From positions 1,532,928-1,596,927 of the forward strand of contig JAYKAV010000500.1 of NCBI GenBank assembly GCA_035582835.1: a DNA stretch of 64,000 nt, in the 5' to 3' direction. Numbering within the stretch: the stretch's first letter is position 1; each line of letters opens with the position of its first letter. This stretch comes from Phoebastria nigripes. Taxonomy: Eukaryota > Chordata > Aves > Procellariiformes > Diomedeidae. Made by a program: the position numbers and the translations under genes. This document shows, piece after piece, positions 38,897 to 51,540 of this stretch. A model generated the notes under the pieces. The model ran no database searches and was not told the origin of the DNA. It worked only from the letters and a program-made list of their open reading frames with translations.

Positions 38897-41010
38897 GATT
38901 TCTGTTTAATCCTTTTCTTTTGAAATAAGGGAACCTTTAATATAGCCAAAGTGGATACTGTTTTTAAACAGATCAGTCTTTTGAGAATGTCTTTGTTTTC
39001 ATCAGGTATTTAACTGGAGTTTTGTTACTAATGCTGGACTTATAGTAGCTAAAGCCAATATAATACTTTCCCGAAATATTACTCAGAACTGCTTAGGCTA
39101 ATATTTCCAAAGCCAGAATTCTTTAAAAAGCTAAGAGCACAATCTCAAATGGCTCAGAGCCACATACCACAAAGTCTGACACGAAAACTTTTTTTACTCT
39201 AGGCAAGTTCTGTGTTCTTAAACTATTGTGTCAATTCTTGCATCAACTTCTGCTATGGCAGCCTTTTCCTAAGCATTGGTCATGGCAGTCTGAAAAGCGT
39301 AAGAATTTATAATCATAACAGTCATGAGAGGATGCAGCAAACAGATTGGGATCTAAACCCAAGGAAATGTGAGCCCAGGAAGGAATAATCCCTTTGAATG
39401 CCAGCAGCATGCAAAGGTGAAGGAACCACCCCAGCTGCACTCAGGGGCCCTCTGCAATTTCCTGGCTCAGAAGATTAAGCAGTTCTCTGCAGAGAAACTG
39501 CTTCATCCAGCTACTGCTGCCTTGGTCTAGGAGCACGAAGAGCAGTTTTGATCTGAGAGATGCAGCGCTTCCAGATGTTAAGGCCCACTAGCAGCTGGGC
39601 CCTGCGCGTAGAGCACCCCGACAGTCACAGCACTCGCTGGGCACGGGAGGCCCACCTCAGCAGAGCTAGCCCCTGCCTCAGGTCTGCTGCACGAGTGCCT
39701 CAGCAGGATGCCAGGCACTGGCTGCTTTTCAGCTTTAAACAGGGCCGAAACCCTGACATGCCAGAAAGGCTCAATACATGTGCCTGCAGCAACGCCTGCC
39801 GCACCGCAGCAGCCTGGATGTCCCGGTCCCTTGATGTTGTCCTTGAGAATGATAGTGGGGCTGCAGTCTTGCCATGTACACAGCACAGCAATATGCAAAC
39901 AAGGTCTGGAGAAAGGCACTGGTTTTCCAGAACCAAGGACGAGCAAGATGCCAACCAATTTGGCTGTGCTTTTCACACGCAGTTCAATCAACATGCATCC
40001 TGGCAGCTACCACATCTTGTCCGGCCTAGGATGCGCATTTGGAACATCCTCCTTTTTCTGCTAAACTCAGTCTGTTTTCTGTGAGTGAGGCAGGTTTGAT
40101 GTTTCCATTGTGCTGCAGCAATGCCATTAGTTATATTAACTACCCTCCACCCAGAAATGACAATCCAGCATATCTCCAAATTAGCCTTTTTATTGAAATC
40201 AATAAAGGAGAAAACACATGACACTAAACTATTTGGTGGCATCTTTGTTATAAACTCATTACTGGAAAAACAGCAATTGGACAGACCTTTAACCGCTGTC
40301 ATTGATTCCAGCACAGCGAGAGTGATCTATTGAGTTAATCAGTGAAGTTACTGCAGTTAGCAGTGTCTGTATGCTACCCTGCTTAGGACTCAGCCAGATG
40401 TCTAGAAAAATTCCCCATGTACAGGATAGTTGTAGGCCAGGTACAAGTCTCACAAAAGCAAAAATCACACCACCACTCCCCCAACAGACTGGTTTTAAAG
40501 GCAGTATTTCACATTCTACAAAAAGTAAAAATAAAATGCCTTTGCACAGCCTGTAAGGTCCAGGAAGACAGCGCATAGACGTAAAGAGCAGGCTCTGCAT
40601 AAGCAGCTCCCGGCATACTCCGCAGTCTATGCGGTTCTGCAGAGATGTGCTTTTAAGAATCGAGCAGAAGTTTCAAAGGATACATTCATACAGGTGATTT
40701 TTGCAGGACTGACCCTTTCTGACCCTCACTGCCAGTGCCATGCCAAAAGTTTCAGCCCCTTGAACATTGGTAATTCTCAGGGCTATGTATCTGAGGAAAG
40801 GTTAACATTGCTTTTTTTCCTCCAGTGACTAGACTTTTAAGTTCCATTTGTGTTCCTTGGAATTCCTTTTTCATCAAGGTTGCTGAAAGAAAAGAGACGG
40901 CATCAGTATTAATACAATGCTCTATGTCTCATTCCTGGCCTCATGACAGAACTTAGACAGTAAAACACTTAAAACAAGATTTGTTTCACAAGAAAGAATG
41001 AATTTAATTT

Positions 41011-41176
41011 TTGCAGGTATCCAGTGTCTAAGAGCTTTAAAGAGCCAGCACATCTGATAACAAATTATTCTTGCAGGAGTCTGGTATCAGTTTATTCCTA
41101 AATACATATTTACTTGCAGGCATTTGGCATCAAGCTGCTTCTTGATAATACCAGGATATGGCATGTGATGCCAAAT
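41011..41176. repeat. Three TTGCAGG units and an 11-base inverted repeat
   Basis: TTGCAGG occurs at 41011, 41071 and 41114, each followed by a similar word (TATCCAGTGTC, AGTCTGGTATC, CATTTGGCATC) and each preceded by a T-rich stretch. ATTTGGCATCA (41122-41132) pairs perfectly with TGATGCCAAAT (41166-41176) across a 33-base loop. The spacing (60 and 43 bases) is irregular, so this is either a decayed tandem repeat or chance. No known family fits. Confidence 0.35.
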
Positions 41177-44100
41177 CGTTTTTTAACATTCTTTTTGGCC
41201 ATGGTGCCCCCAGATAAGCATCTTCTTACAAGCGCCTGTGCAGTTTAAAAAAAACAACAAAAGAAATTCAGACAGAAAGCAGACCCATTGTATAAAGAAG
41301 AAATGTCTGCAAATAAGGCACATTTTTTGAGACACGTGACATAGAATTTTCTTTTTTCCCCTCAGAAAATCTCTATAACAACCACCACAATTTAGAACTG
41401 AATTTCAAAGTGCTTCCAGCCACATTTACTGTTTACACGCAGCTGCCTTTCACTTGCTACTGGAACAGGGTGGGACAGGAGACCCTATCTCCCCTCAGCT
41501 TCTCAGCATGCCCTTTGGCATCCCACAGGCTCACACGGTGGTTGGGTCTGCTGNCTGCTTGAGACATGAGTTCTGTCCATCACCAGTGACAGGCAGGGCA
41601 ATGATATATTTGCCAAAGGCACCATCTTTACAACAAAGATGGATGCTCCTCTTGATTGCTGTATTAAAGCTGAGCTAAAATGTTTTTCTGCTTTATAGAT
41701 TTTTTTTTTTAATGTATTTTCCCATACAGACACTAACTTCTTTTTACAGAATTTTGTGAGAATACTCAAATTTACCCTAGGGAGAATTTATTCTATTTAC
41801 TCAAATGAAAACCAACTATTTCCCTTGGGAACTTTCTGCAGGTTTCTCCCTAGGATGAAATTCACTATTTTTACATGAAAACAAAGTTAACTGTTGCCAA
41901 AGTTGTTAGGTTTGTTTGTGTTTTACAAAATAAATATTTTACATGACAGTAATAAATAGCATTTTTTCCAGAAAAACAGCAAGCAAATTGAAGCAAATGT
42001 GAGAACATATACTTGCAAAATTTTCTAGAGACCAAAAGCACTTCAACTTTCTTATACAGGAATAAATGCATATAACCTCAGAATGCTCCTCTCAGAATGC
42101 CCTTTGCAGAGATACGGAAACTAAAGCAAGACAATTAATTAGACCAAAATTTTCCAGAAGATTTCATCTATTTCATGTACTAACAAGGCACAGCCCAGCA
42201 TCATAATAATACCATTTTTTTCTCCCTGTAAACAAAAAGATGAGTGTCAATAGCCTCCTGGGCAAGACTAAAGATTTTTCACAGAATTCTAATCACTGCC
42301 ACATGGTTGAAATTTCTTACCCATCTGAAAACACACTAAACTACACCAGTTGCTTTGGCAAGCCAACACACAAAACCAAAGTTACAGGTATTCATGCAGC
42401 CACACAAAATTGCCTCCAAAAAGAGACTAAAGTTGATATTGGTAGAATGGGAAAACATGCAAATCTAGAAGCAACAGTGTAGTGATTTTCAACTTCAGTT
42501 ATGTGAGCTAGTAGAAGTGCATGTGCAAGAGCCCGGCTGTTGAACATAATGAGCTTCCTCAGCTCATCAAGCTGCACTGCCACACTTGGGGAAACCTGAT
42601 AAGCACAGCAGTGCCACAGCCAGCTACACACCTGTGGAAGGTCAGCAGTAATTTCATTTCCACAAAGGCAACACTCAACAGACTGGCAAGTTGTTCTAGG
42701 ACCTGCTTCTGGATAGGTTTCAAAGAAGCTCATTTAGAATAGCCACTGTTTATGAGAGGGCTTTGTAGACTCGTTCTGTGTGAGCGTCTGAGCTGCCTCA
42801 GCTTCCCCATGGTAGAAGACTATGGTAGCAGGAGTTCATCATGAAAACTGAACAAGTTTTCAGCTTTTCAGTACCGTTCCTGGAGCGAAACTTTCAGCAT
42901 TCATTTCAAGAATTCAGTCCAAGGGAGGGAGCACCAGACTCCAAGTGCTCCACTAAAAACTGCTCATGTATTTTTTCACGTAACCTTTTAATGTGAAATC
43001 CATACATGGAGGACGACACTTTATTGCGACTGAGGTGGAGGTACTGTAGTTTTCTGGTAGCAACAGCAACAGATAGTCTCTTACTCATATGTCCTGTGCT
43101 AAGAAGAACTTTTTTTTTCCTCAGTCATCTGTGCCTTATACTGCTCCTTCTTCAAGTTTTCTCCTTTCATATCCCCTGGCATTCAAAACTTTCAGTTGGA
43201 TTATTGTTTCTTCTTGACTCTCTGTCCTGAAATGTTATTAATTTAACAGGTTGATTCTGTACATCCTCAGTTCCCAGTGATCAACGTTGCAAGAACTTAG
43301 GTCCGATCTGCATCAGAGTTTTAAACTGTGAAGTGCTTTGGGTTCCTCCAGAATCACAGCAGATAGACCATATCCGGTATCAGCTCCTGAATGTCCTTTC
43401 CTCATGCAAAACTACAAAACTTACAATGGAAAAGAACTTTTTCTTCCTACTTTTTCCTTGAACTGTTAAACTGACCTTGTTGCTGAACATCAGTGTTTGG
43501 CAGATAGGAGGTCAAATAATTTTTTCAGAGCTTTATTTCACTCCTGAAAGGATATGACAAGCAACTAGTCATATATTGGTCCAGTATTCCCTTGGATATC
43601 CAGGAAATTTGGGAAAGATTCAGAGGGTTCTCAAGGTTAGAAACACAGCCAACAGCAGCATACTGTACATCTTGTCAAAAAGTTCCTAAGCTACACATTT
43701 TGCTTTAAAATTATATCCCCATTTTCAAGTTCCAGGATAGTGGCTTCTCTGGAGACATTTTGGGGGTGTCATGCTTTGATCCCTCATTCAGTTCAGAGGA
43801 AAGGAAACAAAAGGCAAGGAAAGGATTTTGTTAAATGGCCAAGTCCCCCTTATTCCCATCATATTGTACAGTCAACTACATCCCATTTCAAAGTGAAAGG
43901 AAGGAGATACTGCTGTAAAGTGCACAGACTCAAACCCTGATTTAATATTGGAACAGGCTAATGTACTTATCGTGGGAAATATATAAATACAAAGCTTAAA
44001 ATAGCTCATACAGTGCACTGTAATGTGAAATGTGTTCAGATATAAATATAAAAAAAATGTTTTGAAAATACAAATGAGGAGAAACATACAGATACTGTGT

Positions 44101-44241
44101 ATTCCAAAACTTCTAAATTTTGGTCATTGCATGATTTTTTATCATCGATCCCATATCGAGCAAAATTAGATTTACTGTCCTTGCTTCTTATGAAATTACA
44201 CAGAGGCTGCTGCTTTATTCCTCTCCAGGACAGTAAAAAGC

Positions 44242-44658
44242 AATAAAATTCTTGCAGATTTCAACAGCAGGCAATTCAATAAAAGGCTATGTATATTTTA
44301 TAAGTACAATAAAGACAAGTCTATAGCTGAATCATAAATGGGTTTTTGTTTGGTTGGTTTGTTTTCTGTAAGCATCCTTGTTGGAGTCTGTTTTCAACAC
44401 AGGTTGGTCTTCTCAACACACAGCCTTCCCTTTTTGGGGAGAAGCAGAATGAAATTTATATCTTTATAATGTATTATTTAAGTTTTGCTCAAGGGATTTT
44501 GCAATGTGTGTCTGTTTAAAATTTAAAGGTGTTGTGGAACTCAATACTTTACTGTTCTTGATTAGTGCTATAAAATTTTACATATAATTTTTTGTTACAT
44601 TGTAAAGTGTATCTATCTTATCATTGTGGCATTCCCTTTTTTATGAGCAAACAATAAA
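44242..44658 (+). other. Cluster of four AATAAA signals, 3'UTR-like
   Basis: AATAAA occurs at 44242, 44278, 44308 and 44653 on the plus strand in AT-rich DNA with TTTTGTTACATTGTAAAG-type sequence before the last one, much like the end of a long vertebrate 3' UTR. The AT content alone would give a fraction of one AATAAA here. No coding exon is recognisable upstream on the plus strand, so it is only a suggestion. Confidence 0.25.
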
Positions 44659-46500
44659 TATTTGATACATACACAATTATTTTCTAGACTTGCATCAATG
44701 CTCAGATATTTTTTTAATTCTGCAGTAGTATAAGATAACATGGAGATTAATGGACTGGTGTATTTCTGAACAATAGTGCTACAATGGATTTAGTGACAGT
44801 GCCTGTCTGCTGAAATATAAAATTTTGTACAAATGTAAAACACAAACTTAACAACATGCAAATGAACTGCCCTGCATAATTACAGATGTGTAAATTTTTT
44901 CTTCTCACTTGAAGAAAGAAATTTAAAAACTATGAAGAGGCTGGACTCAGATTAAAGAAAAAATATGCTCCCTATTTCCAGTCTCTAGGACAAGTTCTGC
45001 AGCACTGAAAATCAGTAAAAGGTTTATCTGAGCAGGGCTTGTGGCATCAAGACCCAAGTTTCCTGGAGAAGGAAACTTTTCTATGCATCTACATAGAATC
45101 CACAGGTACCAGAGGTTGCCCTTCTGAGTACTTTGCTAGTTAAAGTCTGACTTGTACATAAAGGTACTAACTATTGTCATCTTATTAGATTAAATGAGGA
45201 TACAAACTTTCAGAGTATCTGAACACTATGGGACAGACCTAAATACATTTTTTCACCATCACTGTGCAGCTAAAGCCGTTGTTGTACTTACTGTAAGAAT
45301 CATAAATAAAGGTGTTTTGATTACCAACAGAAGGTGATGCAGAATATCTCTGTCTCAAAATCAAAATAAGTATGCTTTGGAAAGACACCTATGTCAGCCC
45401 ATCAAATGTCAAGGAAGAATTCCCTTTCAGTTGACTTATTAGAACATTATATTTCTTGTTATAATAGAAAAAATGTGAAACCCACCACCTTAAAAATAAA
45501 TTATTTAAATGAATCACAGCAGGGAGTATAAAGGAGGAAAAAACCCACACTATTATAAAAAAAGCATTCAAGGGAGAAAAATTATGGTCTCTAAGCTTAA
45601 AATGATCAAGACGTGAGTGGGGAAAAAAAAGAAAAGAATGAGAGCTATGGACTCATCTCAGATTTCTGTTTCCAAATTGTTGGTGGTTCGAAGCCTACTC
45701 CTAGATATCATCTATATCAGACCTAGTACTCAGAGCTTGGCATGTAAGTGCTAAACCCTTCTTAAAATAATTGCAGCCTTCTGCCAAAACCTAATGATAA
45801 AATCCTCCTTTGGCATTGTCATTTTGCTATTTCAAGATGTGTAATCTGGTGACTGTATATTTCTATATGTTTGTGACTTTGGAGGTTAAATGTTAGGGGT
45901 TTTTATATCAGAAGTGTTAGACCTAATTGCTTTTCTCCTTTCCAAACCATTTTTATCTATTCAAAGCAGACATACCACTGAAAAAACATTGAGTCACACT
46001 GGGTCTATACACGTACTGGCACTTACATACCATGCAGGACAGCAGTGATTCAAGCCCAGATCTGGGAGTGTGGGCCTTGCCAGAACGTCTCACTAGCCTG
46101 CCTGAAGAAGCAAATAAAACAGAGCAATCGAACCTATACCTTGGTAATTGGAAGACTTTTTACAACTTAATTAAATTTTAAAAGCGTAATAGCTGATAAA
46201 TGGCATTTTGGCCCACAGCTGATGCACTGGGGGAAAAAAAAGAGGACCCACAAAGAATGGCGAGTGCTTTGAAATTGCTGTCTTAAACATAGCACTGGGC
46301 ACTGGGATGCATCACACACCATCTCCCCAGGGCAGGGTGGGCTCGGGAGTTGGCTTCCTCCGAAGGATGGTTCTTCCGCTCTCCTCCAAGAGAGGACAGA
46401 CTGACAGCCGGCACAGGGACTGGAACACTATAGAGTAGGCCTGGCTACAGTTGTACACCATACGCCCTCAAGTACCATTGCAGACTGTTTTATACACTAC

Positions 46501-47805
46501 AAGAAGGGCCGGAAGGAAGATCTGGGGAACTACAGGCCTGTCAGTATGACCTCAGTGCCGGAGAAGGTTATAGAGCAGATCATCCTGAGTGCCATCACGA
46601 GGCACGTACAGGACAACCAGGTGATCAGGCCCAGTCAGCATGAGTTTATGAAAGGCAGGTCCTGCTTGACTAACCTGATCTCCTTCCATGACAAGGTGAC
46701 CCGCTTAGTGGATGAGGGAAAGGCTGTGNATGTTGTCTACCTAGTATTTAGTAAAGCCTTTGACACAGTTTCCCTCAGTATTCTCCTGGAGAAAGTGGCT
46801 GCTCATGGCTTGGATGGGCATACTCTTCGCTGGGTAAAAAATTGGCTGGATGGCCGGGCCCAAAGAGTTGTGGTGAATGGAGTTAAATTCAGCTGGCGGC
46901 CGGTCACAAGTTGTGTTCCCCAGGGCTCCATTTTGGGGCCAGTTCTGTTCAATATCTTTATCAATGATCTGGACGAGGGGATTGAGTGCTCCCTCAGTAA
47001 GTTTGCAGACGACACCAAGTTGGGCAGGAGTGTTGATCTGCTCGAGGGTAGGAAGGCTCTGCAGAGGGACCTGGACAGGCTGGATCAATGGGCTGAGGCC
47101 AGCTGTATGAGATTCAACAAGGCCAAGTGCNGGGTCCTACACTTCAGCCACAACAACCCCATGCAACGCTACAGGCTTGGGGAAGAGTGGCTGGAAAGCT
47201 GCCCGGCAGAAAAGGACCTGGGGGTGTTGGTCGACAGCCGGCTGAACATGAGCCGGCAGTGTGCCCAGGTGGCCAAGAAGACCAATGGCATCCTGGCCTG
47301 TATCAGAAATAGTGTGGCCAGCAGGACTAGGGGAGTGATTGTCCCTGTGTACTTGGCACTGGTGAGGCCACACCTTGAATACTGTGTTCAGTTTTGGGCC
47401 CCTCACTACAAGAAAGACATTGAGGTGCTGGAGCATGTCCAGAGAAGAGCAACGAAGCCGGTGAAGGGTCTGGAGAACAAGTCTTATGAGGAGCAGCTGA
47501 GGGAACTGGGGTTGTTTAGCCTGGAGAAAAGGAGGCTGAGGGAAGACCTTATCGTTCTCTACAACTACCTGAAACAAGGCTGTAGCGAGGTGAGTGTTGG
47601 TCTCTTCTCCCAAGTAACAAGCGATAGGACAAGAGGAAACAGCCTCAAGTTGCACCAGGGGAGGTTTAGATTGGATATTAGGAAAAATTTCTTCACCGAA
47701 AGGGTTGACAAGCATTGGAACAGGCTGCCCAGGGAAGTGGTTAAGTCGCCATCCCTGGAGGTATTTAAAAGACTTGTAGATGTGGTGCCTAGGGACATGG
47801 CTTAG
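46501..47805 (+). pseudogene. CR1 ORF2 fragment: reverse transcriptase and C-terminal region
   Basis: The frame is open to TAG at 47803-47805. Counting from the ATG at 46546, reverse transcriptase motif A reads [11 protein letters not shown] at residues 65-75, motif B reads [21 protein letters not shown] from about residue 122, and the catalytic FADD box is at residues 153-156. In CR1 and related non-LTR elements motif A normally reads LDFSKAFD, with the first Asp catalytic. Here codon 46744-46746 (GTA) gives Val at that place, so the enzyme should be inactive. The endonuclease domain and the N-terminal part of ORF2 are missing by 5' truncation. Two ambiguous bases (46729, 47131) affect single codons. 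A 192-codon frame on the other strand is only a shadow of this one. Confidence 0.9.
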
Positions 47806-47890
47806 TGGTGGACTTGGCAGTGCTAGGTTAACGATTGGACGTGATGATCTTAAAGGTCTTTTCCAACCTAAACAATTCTATGATTCTACA
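46501..47890 (+). mobile_element. CR1 LINE, 5'-truncated, little decayed
   Basis: The copy starts inside ORF2 (frame reads [15 protein letters not shown] just before 46546), runs through the reverse transcriptase and the C-terminal part, and ends with a short 3' UTR of about 85 bases and the CR1 terminal octamer repeat (ATTCTATG, ATTCTACA). CR1 elements use target-primed reverse transcription and are commonly truncated at the 5' end as here. The 420-codon frame is still open apart from ambiguous bases, so the insertion is fairly young. No flanking target-site duplication is obvious, which is normal for CR1. Confidence 0.95.
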
Positions 47891-50800
47891 GTATTTTCAG
47901 CAGTGGATTTTTAGGCCATAGAAATGCCCCATGTAATGCCCGAACTCCCACCTCTTGGAACTGCAACTGCTATAAACCTTGCCCAGTCTGCTAGTGAGCA
48001 TCTAGCAGAGGCATCATCTGAACTGGGGAGGGTTGTGTGGATTTGCAGCAGTTCTAAAGTTACTCATTTTCACTGGACCAGCTCTTACAATGATTGGTTC
48101 AAATTCATTCAGGGTTTTTATAACCTCTTACAAGCTCACATTTCCAATACTCAGACACGGATATGGAAACAAGTTGATGCTGGCAGTGTTACTGAATTTC
48201 TCCTCATCATCAAATTTACCTTGGTTGCCTGTAGAGTACTCCACTGCATTAAACAACTTGTATTCAGTGCACCTTAAAAAGCCAGACACAAGAGGAGCAG
48301 TTCCGAATAGGAAGAACCAATAAAGCCATGTCCTAGCAAGAAAATGGGGGAAAATGAGGAAAAAAAGCAAATAAAAATTCCTCTTCTATTAGTGACCATC
48401 AGACCATCAGGAGGTACTGTATATAAGCCATGAAATTATTTTCTTCAGGGCACTGATGAAAATGTTGCAACGTAGATCGATCCAGTCTGCCAGCTCAATA
48501 CACCTGCCCCGATACAAATGAAACCTTCCATGCCTCTGCAATAGTACATGCCCTTCCTNTTTTCATTTTGTAATTGTACATGAGTTGCCTGTCTCAGCTT
48601 GAAAAGAAATGGATCCTATGAGATGAAGAACTGTCTGTAATGACTGACACCTCACACCAAAGGACACAGCTTCACAGAAGCACATGATTTTTCCCTACCT
48701 GGAGTTCAGCCATGGGTCTAAATTCCATTAGTGAAAGATGGAGGTAACAGTGATTTTTAGCACCAGTATTGTCTCTCAGCAGTGTAAAATAACATCGATG
48801 CAACTGCATGCCAGGACACAAAGCCCTAACTTGTAACTCACAGAGAGTCCAACTTAGTCCAGCAATCTATGCCAAGCAACTATGAGTTTTAAATCAGACT
48901 TCCCTTCTGGGAGAATTAATGGGGGTGGGGGTGTCTTTTTTTTTTTTATTAGTTTTAAGAAACACTTATAAAGGATTTGATTCCGCAATGAGGGAATTTA
49001 ATGAGTATTTCCTTTAAAGAAGGCAGTGGCAGTGCTATTACACAGAAGGAGTATTTCAAGTATTTGGCTTTGGAGATCACAAGCATCACACTTCAAAATA
49101 ATTTCTTTTGTACAGATATGGTGTTTCTGTTTTCCGCTAGTAAAAGGAAATGCTTTACATTATTTTTGGATGGTTTAAAAGTAGGCAAAAGCAAAAATTT
49201 CCAACTGTTCAATTCAATGTCAAGAGTGGCCAGATGGTGCCACGTGGGAATAAAATAAGGGTCCCCTCAACAGCACAAGCTTCTGGGATGGTGCAGCCAA
49301 AGCTCTGGGAACGACACCATCTGTGGTTTCCGGCTGACCTCAGTGGGCCCTAGAGACATATGTGACCATCAGGACTCAGGACATGAGCAGCAACCAGGCA
49401 ACATCCCCAAAAGCTGCTAACAGCAGGAACAGCTAACAGGCAAACATTCTTTTAAATTAAGTTCATTCTTCTTAAAAAACCATGAAGAGAGATAAGCTTA
49501 TGAACCACCTGCAGCCTCCATGCAATTGGTATCCAAGGAATAATCAGTCTGTAAGTTGGGCCAGTTATTTTATCTCTGCAGAAGATCCTTGGTAAGAGAA
49601 AGAAGCCAGCTGAGTTGCCAACCAGCTTTTTAGTCAGCATTCTGCTTCTTGCCTTCTCAGTGCATTCATTTAGTAAGCACCAGAGAAAACAAAATCAGCT
49701 ACCAAAAACATCCACAACAAAACCAACCTGGATGGGAATTTGACATATTTATCAAACATCCAACTGCTGAAAGTTATGAACAGTATTAGCACCGCATCCA
49801 CCAAAATCAGGAGAAAGGAGGGAGGCCAAATATGTGCTGTCAAATATGCAGGCTCCAGTGCCCCTAGCTATGAGCAAACCTCTTCAGTTGGACCTCTTAA
49901 CACAAACATCTCACTAATTGAAGCTGCATTTTTGTGTAATACTTTAAAATTCTATTATTCCCATTTTAATGCTGGTTATAACAACCACTGGTTGTAACAA
50001 CCACTAGCCTTAGGGCCCTTGTTTGTGCTGCAATTAAAATACAAAGTAAACTTGGACATGCTAGTAATAGACAATAAAATTCTAGCATTTGGTTTGGTAT
50101 CCATGATGCTTTTATATTTTTGTCATGGCCACAGATCCCAAACCAAAGCTTCACTATTTACAGGTGTCTGGAAACACCAGAAAGTGCCAAAAATGGTAAT
50201 ATACTTGCTTATATTCATGAGTTTGATCCAAACTTTTATAACCTTAGGAAAAAGTAAAACATACAAAAAATAGTTAATGCTGTTTCCATTTGCTTCCTTT
50301 GTAAAACAGAAATTTTGATTTCATAAAATAGCCTTGATCCCACAGCTCTGCTCCTGGAGTCAGTGTGATTACATGGTAACTGCAGAACTGGCCACATGAA
50401 GGAAATCTGAAATGCTTTTCAGGCCATGCTCATGGTTAATCATAACTGGCATTGCAGGCAGATTTTACCTTTAAAAGCATTATTTTTTTCTGAAGAAAAT
50501 GCAGGAGCAGGAAATCAGAAGAATCTAGCAAAAGTAGCTGTTAATTCCCAAAATCCTGCAAAGTAAATCATTACAGGAGTTGACAGCACAACAGGTCTCA
50601 TACTAACACGAGAAGTGAGTGCTGTTTGTCTATTAACTATATAGAATGATTTTATCTGTATTTCAAATCATAATCATATTTTCCTCATGCCACAACGCCC
50701 TTCTCCCACTTAATCCATCCACTGAGTGTGCTGCAGCCAGTTGCCATGTCTTGCATCCCTTTTTCAACAAATATTTGGGCAGGAACATCCTTTGTTTATT

Positions 50801-51169
50801 CATTACTCAGCACTATGGGATCCTGAATCTAACAGGGACTGCCAGTGCTAATTCAGTGTAAATGCTGAGCCAGTATAATATTCCAGATCTTTCGTTGACA
50901 GTGTTATGCAAAAAAGCAATGTAGTATACATTCCTTAAACTTAAAGAAAATGCAAAACTTCCTGACTGGCAAAGAATCAAGTAGGACAGAGGATAATGCT
51001 TTTTTTTTTTAAATCATGTTTGAGATTCTGTATCACATAAATGTAGAAATAGAGACTAAAAAAATGCATCTGAAGGAAAGAGTTTAGTAGCTTCCAAAAT
51101 TACGAGGGAGAAAAACAGGGTTTGATTTGATATTCTTCACCATGATCTCAGAATTCTACTCCTTAGTTC

Positions 51170-51540
51170 AGAGCTATATCAGACATGTATCCCATTCCAG
51201 CTGGCTTCTATTAAACAATGCAGAGTCAGAGGCCCTTTCAAGGAAAGGATGGGAGAGGAGTCTGGCAGGTGAATAATCATCAGCACCTGACTAATTTAGC
51301 AGAGAAAGTAGCAGGAGCTTTTAAGAATCTCACTGAGGCCCCAGTTTGCAGTATGAACCTGGCATTAATCAGGGTATCTTCTGAACTGTGAGGTTTGCTG
51401 GTGTGGGCTTCCTGCTGGGGAATTATGGTGCTGTTGTAACCAGAGGATGGAGCTTGTTGAGTCAGGTATCAATTGCATTTGTGTTATTGACTCTTTACAG
51501 AAATCTGTCATTTAAAAAGTGGAGTACATGGTTGTTTTCC
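51170..51540. promoter_or_regulatory. Candidate regulatory block with inverted E-box pair
   Basis: CAGGTG (51266-51271) and CACCTG (51284-51289) form an inverted E-box pair 12 bases apart, with AATAATCATCAG between them, in a stretch that continues CTGACTAATTTAGC and CATTAATCAGGG. Paired CACCTG-type sites are bound by ZEB and Snail repressors and by bHLH proteins. The block has no simple repeats and no coding frame. Its regulatory role is inferred from texture only. Confidence 0.25.

Larger units (their letters stand above)
37321..46500. other. Gene-poor noncoding DNA, part resembling a 3' UTR
   Basis: No exon recognised. The GC-richer part at 38.1-38.7 kb and 39.5-40.1 kb gives longer chance frames (up to 174 codons) without domains. 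Contents listed separately are an A15 run, a trio of TTGCAGG words with a hairpin near 41.1 kb, and a cluster of AATAAA signals at 44.2-44.7 kb. Confidence 0.6.

Noticed and set aside
39560..40084. 174-codon plus-strand frame, with a 138-codon frame on the other strand
   Set aside because: Both strands are open in a GC-richer patch, which is typical of chance frames. No domain recognised.
45685..45695. GGTTCGAAGCC, similar to a tRNA B-box
   Set aside because: One base off the box, poor T stem, and no cloverleaf partner sequences upstream.
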